Part shown: piece by piece, positions 46,801 through 56,400 of the stretch
Position numbering within the stretch: position 1 is the first letter of the stretch
How the letters are laid out: each line of letters opens with the position of its first letter
Assembly (NCBI RefSeq): GCF_013385425.1
Contig: NZ_JACAQA010000022.1
Location: 97,713 to 161,712 of the forward strand
Direction of reading: 5' to 3'
DNA length: 64,000 nucleotides
Origin: Pseudomonas gingeri
GTDB taxonomy: Bacteria > Pseudomonadota > Gammaproteobacteria > Pseudomonadales > Pseudomonadaceae
Notes under the pieces: model-generated
What the model saw: only the letters and a program-made list of their open reading frames with translations
Database searches by the model: none
What the model was told of the DNA's origin: nothing
Made by a program: the position numbers and the translations under genes

Positions 46801-49800
46801 GCCCTGCATGGCGAACTGCGGGACTACCTCAAGGCCCATCTGGCCGACTACATGGTGCCGACGCACCTGGTGCTGCTCGACTCGTTGCCGCTGACCGCCA
46901 ACGGCAAGCTCGACCGCAAGGCCTTGCCCGCGCCGGACAGCCATGTGCTGCAGCAGTCTTACATCGCTCCGCAGCGGGAAATCGAAGAGCAACTGGCGGC
47001 GATCTGGGCCCAGGTGCTGAAGGTCGAACAGGTCGGCCTGCGGGACAACTTCTTCGAACTGGGCGGCCACTCGCTGCTGGCGACCCAGGTGATCGCCCGG
47101 GCTCGCCAGGAACTGGGTCTGGAACTGTCCCTGCGCAGCCTGTTCGAAACCGCCGACCTGGGCGGCTTTGCCGCCAGTGCCGAAACGGATCAGGCGCAGG
47201 ACGCACCGGCCTTCAGCCTGGTCGACCGTGACCAGCCGCTGCGCCTGTCCTATGCCCAGCAACGCCAGTGGCTGCTCTGGCAACTGGAGCCGGACAACAG
47301 CGCCTATCACATCCCGGCGGCCCTGCAACTGGACGGGGCCCTGGATCGCGAAGCCTTGCGCCGCGGTTTCGAGGCCTTGATCGACCGTCATGAGAGCCTG
47401 CGCACCACCTTCGGCCAACTGGACGGGCAGGGCGTGCAGCGGGTGCAACCGGCCGGGGTCTTTGCCCTGGCCCTGGACGAGTTCAACCCGGGTTTGGGCG
47501 AGGATCCCGAACGCTGGGTCAAGGCCCGGGTGGCGCAGGAGGTAGAGGCCCCCTTCGACCTGCAACACGGGCCGTTGCTGCGGGCCTGCTTGTTGAGCCT
47601 TGGCCAGACCCGCCATGTGCTGGTGGTGACCCTGCACCATATCGTCTCGGATGGCTGGTCGATGCCGATCATGGTCGACGAGTTGATCGAGTACTACGCC
47701 GCCTTCAGCCAGGGCCATGCGCCGGTGCTCAAGGACTTGCCGTTCCAGTACGCCGACTATGCCCACTGGCAGCGCGACTGGATGGCGGCGGGCGAGGAAA
47801 CCCGGCAACTGGACTACTGGCGCGGTCAGTTGGGCGACCAGCAACCCGTGCTGGAATTGCCCACCGACCGACCGCGCCCGGCGTTGCAGAGCAGTGCCGG
47901 CGCGCGCCTCGAGGTGGCCTTCGAGCCGGCCTTGCTGGTGCCGCTCAAGGCGATTGCCCGGGAGCAGGGCGTGACCCTGTTCATGCTGCTGCTGGCCTCG
48001 TTCCAGACCCTGCTGCATCGCTACTCGGGGCAGGCCGATATCCGCGTCGGCGTGCCGATCGCCAACCGCACCCGCACGGAAACCGAGGGCCTGATCGGCT
48101 TCTTCGTCAACACCCAGGTGCTCAAGGCCGAGTTCGGGTTGCACAGCACCTTTGGCCAGTTGCTGGCCCAGGTCAAGCAGGCGGCGCTGGGTGCCCAGGC
48201 ACACCAGGACCTGCCGTTCGAGCATCTGGTGCAGGCCCTGCAACCCGAGCGCAGCCTCAGCCACAGCCCGTTGTTCCAGGTGCTCTACAACCACCAGACC
48301 GAACGCAAGGGCGCGGTGCGCCAGGTGCCGGGCTTGCGGATCGAAGGACTGGACAGCGGCGGCCATAGCGCCCAGTTCGACCTGGCGCTGGACACCTTCG
48401 AAGGTGAAGAAGGCCTGCGGGCCGCCCTGACCTACGCCACCGCGCTGTTCGATGCCGCCACCGTCGAGCGTATGGCCGGGCACTGGCGCAATCTGCTGCG
48501 GGCTGTCGTTGAACAGGGGGTGGCGCAGCGTATTGCCGACCTGCCGCTGCTCGGCGACGAAGAGCGCCAGTGCATCCTGCAACGCTGGAGCCGTATCGAC
48601 GGCGTCTACCCGGACACGCCCTGTGTCCACGAGCGGATCGCCATCCAGGCCCGGGCGACTCCCGAGGCCACGGCGCTGATCTTCGGCGACGCGCAGTTGA
48701 CCTATGCCGAGCTGGAGCGCCGGGCCAACCGCCTGGCCCACAGGCTACGGGCGCTCGGCGTCGGCCCGGAAGTGCCGGTGGGCATCGCGGTGGATCGTGG
48801 GCTGGAGATGGTGGTCGGGCTGCTGGCGATCCTCAAGGCCGGCGGCGCCTATGTGCCGCTGGATCCGGAGTTCCCCCGCGAGCGCCTGGCCTACATGATG
48901 CAGGACAGCGGCATCGAGCTGTTGCTCTGCCACGTTCATCTGCTGGCGCAGTTGCCGGTGGTGGCTTCGCTACGCACGCTGTGCCTGGATCAGATCGAAG
49001 ATCAGCTGCCGGGGATCGACGATGAAGCTCCGGCCAGCCAGGTGCAGCCGCACAACCTGGCCTACATCATCTACACCTCCGGCTCCACCGGCCAACCCAA
49101 GGGCGTGGCCATCGACCATGCCGCCCTGAGCGCCCATAGCCACGTAGCCATCGAGTATTTCCGCCTGCAACCCGAGGACCGCGTGTTGCTGTTCTCCACC
49201 CTGAATTTCGACGGCTTCGTCGAACAGCTGTTCCCGGCCCTGTGTCACGGAGCAGCGGTGGTGGTACGCGGCAACGAGGTCTGGGACAGCAACACCTTCC
49301 ACCAGGAAGTTCTGCGCTCGGGCATCACCGTGGCGGATTTGAGCACCGCCTACTGGTACCTGCTGGTGCAGGATTTCAGCCGCCAGGCGCCCAGGGATTT
49401 CGGTCCGCTGCGCCAGGTCAGTGCCACCGGCGAGGCCATGCCACCGGAGGGCCTTGAACTGTGGAAACAGGCGGGGCTGGGCCATGTGCGCCTGCTCAAT
49501 ACCTACGGCCCGACGGAAACTACCATCACCGCCAGTTACCTGGAGTGTGACGCTTATGTTCGCGGCGAACTGCCCAAACCAGCGTCGATGCCGATCGGTC
49601 GGCCGCTGGGGGGCCGGCGCATGTATATCCTCGACAGCGATTTCACCCCGGCGGTCCAGGGCGCCACGGGCGAGTTGCTGATCGGCGGCGCCTTGCTGGC
49701 CCGGGGTTATCACAGCCGCGCGGCGCTGACGGCCGAGCGTTTTATTCCCGATCCGTTCGACGGGCAGGGTGGTGGTCGGCTGTACCGTACCGGCGACCTG

Positions 49801-50478
49801 ACCCGTTACCGCGACAAGGGGCTGATCGAATACGCCGGGCGCCTCGACCATCAGGTCAAGATCCGTGGTTTCCGTATCGAACTGGGCGAAATCGAAGCGC
49901 GCCTGCAACAGCATCCGCAGGTGCGCGAAGCGCTGGTGGTGGCCATCGACGGCCCGTCCGGCAAGCAACTGGCGGCCTATCTGGTGCCCGCCGATCCGGC
50001 CTTGCACGACACACCACAGCTTTTGCGTGATGCCCTGCGCGACGATCTCAAGGCCAACCTGCCGGACTATATGGTCCCGGTGCACTGGGTGGTGCTCGAC
50101 GGTCTGCCCATGACCCCCGGCGGCAAGCTGGACCGCAAGGCCCTGCCCAAGCCGGACCCGAGCGCCTGGCAGCAAACCTACGTGGCCCCGCGCAGCGAGC
50201 GCGAGCAGCAACTGGCGGCAATCTGGGCGCAGGTGCTGCAGGTCGAACGGGTCGGCCTGGACGACAACTTCTTCGAACTGGGCGGGCACTCGTTGCTGGC
50301 GGCCCAGGTGATCTCCCGGATTCATTCGGGCCTGGGGATCGACATACCGCTTCGGATGATTTTCGAGAAACCTCAATTGAACGAGTTTGCACAGGCACTT
50401 GAAGGCACTGGCCTTTCCCTGACCGATGACGGGCTGTCCGACATTGAACGCATGATGAACGACATGGCGGAGGCTTGA
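43888..50478 (+). CDS. Pyoverdine side-chain synthetase III (C-A-T-C-A-T, predicted Thr then basic residue)
   Basis: Two-module synthetase, 2196 residues, GTG start at 43888 with GAGGGGA about 7 bases upstream; 12 bases after the previous stop. Module 1: C (HHIVSDGW, 177-184), A pocket D-F-W-N-V-G-M-V-H, a Thr code, T (Ser1062). Module 2: C (HHIVSDGW, about 1250), A pocket D-G-E-D-S-T-T-I-T, T (Ser2135). The second A domain is related in sequence to the Lys-type domain of synthetase I and keeps the acidic 239/278 pair, so a basic substrate, probably Lys, is favoured but not certain. No epimerisation domain. Its N-terminus is shorter and different from those of synthetases I, II and IV. Confidence 0.87.
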   Translation: MQGLIESVGQLSSRQRKGLAALLKHKGINLFEVAPVFRRAAEEPLLLSYAQQRQWFLWQWAPQSSAYNIATALRVRGRLDVNALQGSFQALVERHESLRTVFTQTDGQPLQVVLPAARFSLDLHTLEPAFSAEREARVQAFVQAQSQTPFDLARGPLLRAALLQVAADEQVLVLTQHHIVSDGWSLQVMTEELLALYADLSQGRTPQLPALPIQYADYALWQRHWMEAGEQERQLEYWLGKLGGEQPVLELPVDHPRPLSPSFAGASHALVLDPALSEGLKALARQQGVSLFALLLASFQALLHRYSGQGDIRVGVPVANRERAEVERLIGFFVNTQVLKAEVDGQRGFVELLRQVWQTAQEAQAHQDLPFEQLVEALEPGRSLSHSPLFQVMFNHQAQAPASPVNPVSPSQALRIEPLHWQSRTAQFDLVLNTVDQPHGIEAVFKYATDLFEASTVERLARHWLNLLRSISANPHQRIADIALLEPSEQRQVLAQCNPAPRQYPVDGCLQQRIEAQAARRPDAVAVVYADQQLTYGELNTRANQWAHHLIAQGVGADVLVGVACERSLEMLVAIVAVLKAGGAYVPLDPGYPDERLRYMIEDSGLKLLLAQGHLLGRLPVPADVECLDLDQLPQDRSWDNPPCVTGADHLAYVIYTSGSTGKPKGALLPHGNVLRLFSATDGEFGFGADDVWTLFHSYAFDFSVWEIFGALLHGGKLVVVPQDISRSPRDFHRLLCDKRVTVLNQTPSAFKSLLSVAVESPRELALRYVVFGGEALEVQGLRPWFERCGDQSPQLVNMYGITETTVHVTYRPLSLADLEQAAGSPIGEPISDLSLYLLDDGLNLLPAGCVGELYIAGAGLARGYLKRPDLTATRFVPDPFDPQGSRRLYRSGDLARLRADGTIEYIGRRDQQVKIRGFRIELGEIEARLQGHARVSEAAVLAVEGATGTQLVAYLVPADPAVLQDESRTTALHGELRDYLKAHLADYMVPTHLVLLDSLPLTANGKLDRKALPAPDSHVLQQSYIAPQREIEEQLAAIWAQVLKVEQVGLRDNFFELGGHSLLATQVIARARQELGLELSLRSLFETADLGGFAASAETDQAQDAPAFSLVDRDQPLRLSYAQQRQWLLWQLEPDNSAYHIPAALQLDGALDREALRRGFEALIDRHESLRTTFGQLDGQGVQRVQPAGVFALALDEFNPGLGEDPERWVKARVAQEVEAPFDLQHGPLLRACLLSLGQTRHVLVVTLHHIVSDGWSMPIMVDELIEYYAAFSQGHAPVLKDLPFQYADYAHWQRDWMAAGEETRQLDYWRGQLGDQQPVLELPTDRPRPALQSSAGARLEVAFEPALLVPLKAIAREQGVTLFMLLLASFQTLLHRYSGQADIRVGVPIANRTRTETEGLIGFFVNTQVLKAEFGLHSTFGQLLAQVKQAALGAQAHQDLPFEHLVQALQPERSLSHSPLFQVLYNHQTERKGAVRQVPGLRIEGLDSGGHSAQFDLALDTFEGEEGLRAALTYATALFDAATVERMAGHWRNLLRAVVEQGVAQRIADLPLLGDEERQCILQRWSRIDGVYPDTPCVHERIAIQARATPEATALIFGDAQLTYAELERRANRLAHRLRALGVGPEVPVGIAVDRGLEMVVGLLAILKAGGAYVPLDPEFPRERLAYMMQDSGIELLLCHVHLLAQLPVVASLRTLCLDQIEDQLPGIDDEAPASQVQPHNLAYIIYTSGSTGQPKGVAIDHAALSAHSHVAIEYFRLQPEDRVLLFSTLNFDGFVEQLFPALCHGAAVVVRGNEVWDSNTFHQEVLRSGITVADLSTAYWYLLVQDFSRQAPRDFGPLRQVSATGEAMPPEGLELWKQAGLGHVRLLNTYGPTETTITASYLECDAYVRGELPKPASMPIGRPLGGRRMYILDSDFTPAVQGATGELLIGGALLARGYHSRAALTAERFIPDPFDGQGGGRLYRTGDLTRYRDKGLIEYAGRLDHQVKIRGFRIELGEIEARLQQHPQVREALVVAIDGPSGKQLAAYLVPADPALHDTPQLLRDALRDDLKANLPDYMVPVHWVVLDGLPMTPGGKLDRKALPKPDPSAWQQTYVAPRSEREQQLAAIWAQVLQVERVGLDDNFFELGGHSLLAAQVISRIHSGLGIDIPLRMIFEKPQLNEFAQALEGTGLSLTDDGLSDIERMMNDMAEA

Positions 50479-50479
50479 G

Positions 50480-53400
50480 ATGGATACCACCACGGCACAA
50501 CGGATTGCCCGGCGCTTCGTCGGCTTGCCCCTGGACCAGCGTCGCCAGATCCTGGAAAAGATGCAGGCCACCGGGCAGAGCTTCAGGCTGCTGCCGATCG
50601 CCGTCACCCGTCACGAGGTCCCGCGCATTCCGCTGTCCCATGCCCAGCAGCAGATGCTGATTCTCTGGCAACTGGAGCCGGGCAACAGCGCCTATAACGT
50701 GCCGATGGCCGTGCGCTTGAGCGGCGGGCTGGATGAGGCGGCGCTGGGACGGGCCCTGGAACGGCTGGTGCGGCGGCATGAAAGCCTGCGCACGCGGTTT
50801 GTCTCGGATGAGGGCGCGTTTCATCAGGAGATTCTTGAGCAGTCCGTGGTGAGCCTGGTGCGGGTTGACGTCTCGGGGACTGTCGCCGACAGTGCCGAGG
50901 AGCACCTCAAGGGGTTGGTCGCCGCCGAACTGAGCGCGCCGTTCGACTTGCTGGAAGGGCCGTTGCTGCGGGTCAGGCTATTCCGCCTGGGCGAAGCCGA
51001 ACACGTGCTGACCCTGTGCATGCACCACATCATCTCCGACGGTTGGTCGGGAGAGGTGTTGGTTCGTGAATTCATCCGTTTCTACCTCGGCGAACTCGAA
51101 AGCGCCGCTAACCCTGTAGGAGCCGACTTGCTGGCGATGACGGCGGTGAATACAACATCGCAATCGCCGGCAAGCCAGCTCCTACAGGGACCGCGTCTGG
51201 CCTTGCCGGAGCTGCCGATCCAGTACGCCGACTTCGCCATCTGGCAACGGGCCTGGCTCGAAGCCGGCGAGGGCGAGCGCCAACTGGCTTATTGGAAAGA
51301 ACAACTGGGCGACGAACATCCGCTGCTGGAACTGCCACTGGACCACGAGCGTCCGGCGCAACCGAGTTACCGCGGCGCTATCGTCCACAGCGACCTGACG
51401 CCGGCCCTCTCGGCACAACTCAAGAGCCTGGCCCGGCAGAACGGCCAGACCCTCTTCATGCTCAGCCTGGCGGCGCTGGCCGTGGTGCTTTCGCGCTACA
51501 GCGGCCAGGCCGATATCCGCATCGGCGCGCCGAATGCCGGACGCAGCCGCGAGGAGCTGGAAGGGCTGATCGGCTTCTTTATCAACACCCAGGTCCTGCG
51601 GGTACAGGTGGACGAACGCGCCAGCTTCCAGCAACTGCTGGAACAGGTGAAACAGGTGGTGACCGGCGCCCAGTCCCATCAGGAGCTGCCTTTCGAGCAA
51701 CTGGTGGAAGCCCTGGCCCCGGAGCGCCGCCTCGGTCATAACCCGCTGTTCCAGGTCAAGATCAACCAGAACGTGCTGGCTGCTGCCAGCGCTGGAGACA
51801 AGGCCCAGGACCTGAGCGTCGAAGCCTTCGCCATCAATGTCGCCGACGCCCGTTTCGACCTGGCCCTGGATTTCACCGACACTCCACAGGGCGTCGAGGC
51901 CAGCTTCACCTATGCCACGGACCTGTTCGAGGCCGCGACCATCGAGCGCATGGCCGCGTCCTGGCGTCAGGTACTGGAGCAATTGGTGCGCACCGTTGAA
52001 CAACCGTTGCTGGAACAACCCGTTAGCGCTGCCCAGCCCATCGAGCACCAGGCCGCGCCATGGCCCTTTACCGATTTTCTCGCACTCTGGGAACAGGGTC
52101 GGCAGATCGGGCGTGGCCAGCCCGCGTTACACGCTGCCGGTCAATCGATCGACTACGACGAACTGGAGCGCCGTTCCAACCGGCTGGCGCACTACCTGCA
52201 CGCCCAGGGCATCGGTCGCGGTGATGTGATCGCCCTGTGCCAGGAGCGTTCCTTCGAGTGGGTGATCGGGCTGCTTGCCGTGCTGAAAACCGGCGCGGTC
52301 TACCTGCCCCTGGATACGGCGCAGCCGAGCGAACGTTTGCAGCAACTGCTCAAGGACAGTGCCACCACGCTGCTGATGCATGCGCCGGGCGATAACAAGT
52401 CCGCCGGCCTGGGTGTTTGCCCGGTGCTGGCCCATGACCCCGGACAATGGGCCGATTGCAGCGCCGAATCCCTGGCGATCCGAGTCCTGCCGGAACAGCC
52501 GGCCTATATCATCTACACCTCCGGTTCCACCGGGCAGCCCAAGGGTGTGCTGATCAGCCATCAGGCTTTGGCGAACTATGTGCAGGCGTTGTTGCAACGC
52601 CTGGAGCTGGCGCCCGGGACGAGCATGGCGCTGGTCTCGACCATTGCCGCCGACCTCGGTCATACCCAGCTGTTCGGTGCCCTGGCGTCCGGTCGCCCAC
52701 TGCACCTGATGGCCGCCGAACACGCCTTCGATCCCGACGGATTCGCGGCCTATATGGCCGAGCACCAGGTTGATGTGCTGAAAATCGTCCCGAGCCATTT
52801 GCAGGGCCTGTTGCAGGCCGCGCGGCCGGCGGACGTGCTGCCCCGGCAATTGCTGGTCCTCGGTGGCGAAGCCAGCCCCTGGGCGCTGATCGAGCAGATC
52901 CGGCACCTGGCGCCGGAGTGCCGTATCGTCAATCACTACGGGCCGACGGAAACCACCGTGGGCATCCTGACCCACGAAGTCCGCGAGCGCCTGGCGGGTT
53001 GCCGCACGGTGCCGGTGGGTCGGCCCCTGGCCAACGACCAGGCGCGGGTGCTGGACGCCTGGCTCAACCCGGTGGCGGAACGTGTCGCCGGCGAGCTGTA
53101 CCTCGGTGGCGCCGGTCTGGCCCAGGGATATCTGGGACGGGCGGCCATGACCGCCGAACGTTTTGTGCCCGATCCCGAGTCCCGGCACGGCGAACGTCTG
53201 TACCGTGCCGGTGACCGGGCGCGGATGATTGACGGCCGGGTGGAATACCTCGGTCGGGCCGACGACCAGGTGAAGATTCGTGGCTACCGGGTCGAGCCCG
53301 GCGAAGTCGCGCAGGTGCTGCAAGGCCTGGACGGTGTGCGTGAGGCGGTGGTCCTGGCCTTGCCGCTGGACAGCGATGCCTCGCGCCTGCAACTGGTCGC

Positions 53401-56400
53401 CTATTGTGTGCCTGTCTCCGGCACCGAACTGGCGGTCGAGACCTTGCGCCAATCCTTGCTGGCCGAACTGCCGGAGTATCTGGTGCCGGCGCATATCGTC
53501 GCCCTCGGACGCCTGCCGCTGACCGCCAACGGCAAGCTCGACAAGCGCGCACTGCCGAAACCGGGCGTCGCCGGCAAGCGTTACACCGCGCCGGTCGGCG
53601 AGATCGAAGAGAAACTCGCGGCGGTCTGGGCCGATGTGCTCAAGCTGGAGCGGGTCGGCAGCAGCGATAACTTCTTCGAACTGGGCGGCGACTCGATCCT
53701 CAGTCTGCAGATCATCGCCCGGGCCAAGCGCCAGGGCATCAGGTTGAGCCCCCGGCAGTTGTTCGAGAAGCAGACCATCGGCCAACTGGCGACGGTGGCC
53801 CGGCTGATCGAGAAGAAGGCCGAGGTGGTCGAGACGGTGCGGGGCAACCTGCCGCTGTTGCCGATCCAGGCGCGCTTTTTCGAGCTGGAAATCCCCCAGC
53901 GTCAGCACTGGAACCAGGCGCTGATGCTGGAACCGTCGACAACCCTGGACCCGGCGCATCTGCGTAATGCCCTGCACATGCTTATCGAACGGCACGAGGC
54001 CCTGCGCCTGAGCTTCGAGCTGAGGGACGGCGTCTGGCAGGCGAGCTTCCGCGCGGGCCCCGCGATTGATCCGTTGTGGGTGCACGAACTCGACGATCCG
54101 GCACGGCTGACCGAGCTGGCCGACGAAGCCCAGCGCAGCCTCGATTTGAAACAGGGGCCGTTGCTGCGTGCACTGCTGGTCAACCTGCCGCAAGGGCAAC
54201 AGCGTTTGCTGCTGGTGATTCACCACCTGGCGGTGGACGGGGTGTCCTGGCGTGTGCTGTTTGAAGACCTGCAACAGGCTTACACCGCTTTGGCGGCGGG
54301 CCGCTCGCCGGTCCTGGCACCGCGCAGCAGTTCACTCAAGGCCTGGGCCGAGCACCTGCAAGGTTATGCCCATGGCCCGCTGCTCAAGGCCGAACGCGAC
54401 TACTGGTTGCAGAGTCTCGGGCACATGGAAGGCGAGTTGCCCCGGGATAATCCGCTGGGGGCCAATACCCGGCGCCAGGTCCGCTATGCCCGTTCGAGCC
54501 TGAGCAAAGACCTCACCCAACAACTCTTGAAAGTGGCCCCGGCGGCCTATCGCACCCAGGTCAACGACCTGCTGCTGACCGCCCTGGCCCAGGTGCTGTG
54601 CACCTGGAGCGGGCAGGCCTCGGCGCTGATCCAGCTGGAAGGCCACGGTCGTGAGGACCTGTTCGAGGACCTCGACCTGAGCCGCACCGTGGGTTGGTTC
54701 AGCAGTCTGTTTCCGCTCAGGCTCACGCCCGAGGGCGAGCCGGGTGCGAGTATCCGCAGCATCAAGGAACAATTGCGCGCGGTGCCGAACAAGGGCATCG
54801 GCTACGGCATCCTGCGTTACCTAGGCGATGCCGAGACCGTCGCGGCCTTGCAGGCATTGCCCGAGGCCCGGGTGACCTTCAACTACCTGGGGCAGTTCGA
54901 TACCGACGCTGCTTCTGGCGAGCGCGCGTTGTTGATCCCGAGCGCCGATGACAGCGGTGCGAGCCAGAGTGAAGACGCGCCACTGGGTAACTGGCTGAGC
55001 CTCAATGGCCAGGTCTACGACGGCCAGTTGCAACTGGACTGGAGTTTCAGTGGCGAGGTCTATCGCGGCGAAACCATCGAGGGCCTGGCGGCGGCGTACG
55101 AGCTGGCGTTGGCCGAGGTGATCGCTTACTGCGTCCACGACGGGCACCACGGCGTGACCCCGTCGGACTTCCCGCTGGCGGGCCTGAACCAGGCCCAACT
55201 GGATCGCCTGCCGGTGGCGGCGCGGGATATCGAGGATATCTACCCGCTGTCGCCGATGCAGCAAGGCATGCTGTTCCACAGCCTGTCGGCACCGGCCTCG
55301 GGCAACTATCTGAACCAGATGCGGGTCGATGTGACGGGGCTCGATGTGCCGCGTTTCCGCGCCGCCTGGCAGGCCGCCATCGACCGTCACGAGGCGCTGC
55401 GGGCGCGCTTTGCCGAAGGCAGCGGACAACCGGTGCAGGTGATTCGCAAAACCGAGGCCCTGGCGTTTGTCGAGCAGGATCTGCGTGGCCGCGACGGCCT
55501 TGACGCGTTGTTGGCCGAGTTGGCCGAAGCGGATCTGCAACGCGGCTTCGACCTGGCCTGCGACCCGCTGTTGCGCCTGACGGTATTGCGCACCGCCGAA
55601 CAGCGTCACCATCTGATCTACACCAATCACCATATCCTGCTGGACGGCTGGAGCAGTGCGCGGCTGTTGGGCGAGGTGCTGGAACATTACAACGGACAGG
55701 TGGTGACGCCACCCGGCAGTCGCCTGCGGGATTACATCCAGTGGCTGCAATGCCAGGACAGCGGCGCCGATCAGCGTTTCTGGACCGAGCAGATGGCCGC
55801 CTTCGTCGAACCGACCCGCCTGGTGCAGGCGTTCAAGGCCGGTGGCACGGCCGACGCCCGGGGTTATGGCGAATATCGCCAGACCCTCGACGCGGCGCGG
55901 ACCCTGCACCTGGGCGAGTTCGCCCGTGAGCAGCGGGTGACTCTCAACACCTTGGTGCAGGCGGCCTGGCTGTTGCTGCTGCAACGCTACACCGGCCAGC
56001 GCAGTGTCACTTTCGGCGCCACGGTGTCCGGGCGTCCGGCGGACCTGCCCGGCGTCGAGGAACAACTGGGCCTGTTTATCAATACCTTGCCGGTGCTGGG
56101 CAGCCCGGGGCCGGAGCTACAGGTCGGCGACTGGGTGCAGCAGGTGCAGGCGCGCAACCTGGCCTTGCGCGAGCACGAACACACCCCGCTCTATGACATT
56201 CAACGCTGGGCCGGCTGGAGTGGCGAAGCACTGTTCGACACCTTGCTGGTGTTCGAGAACTACCCGACCTCGCAGGTCCTGGCGCAGGGCGCTGACAACG
56301 GACTGTCCTTCAGTGGCTTGCAGAGCCGGGAGCAGACGCACTATCCGCTGACTCTGGTGGTGGAGGTGGGCGAGGTCATGTCGGTGGACTACCGTTACGC

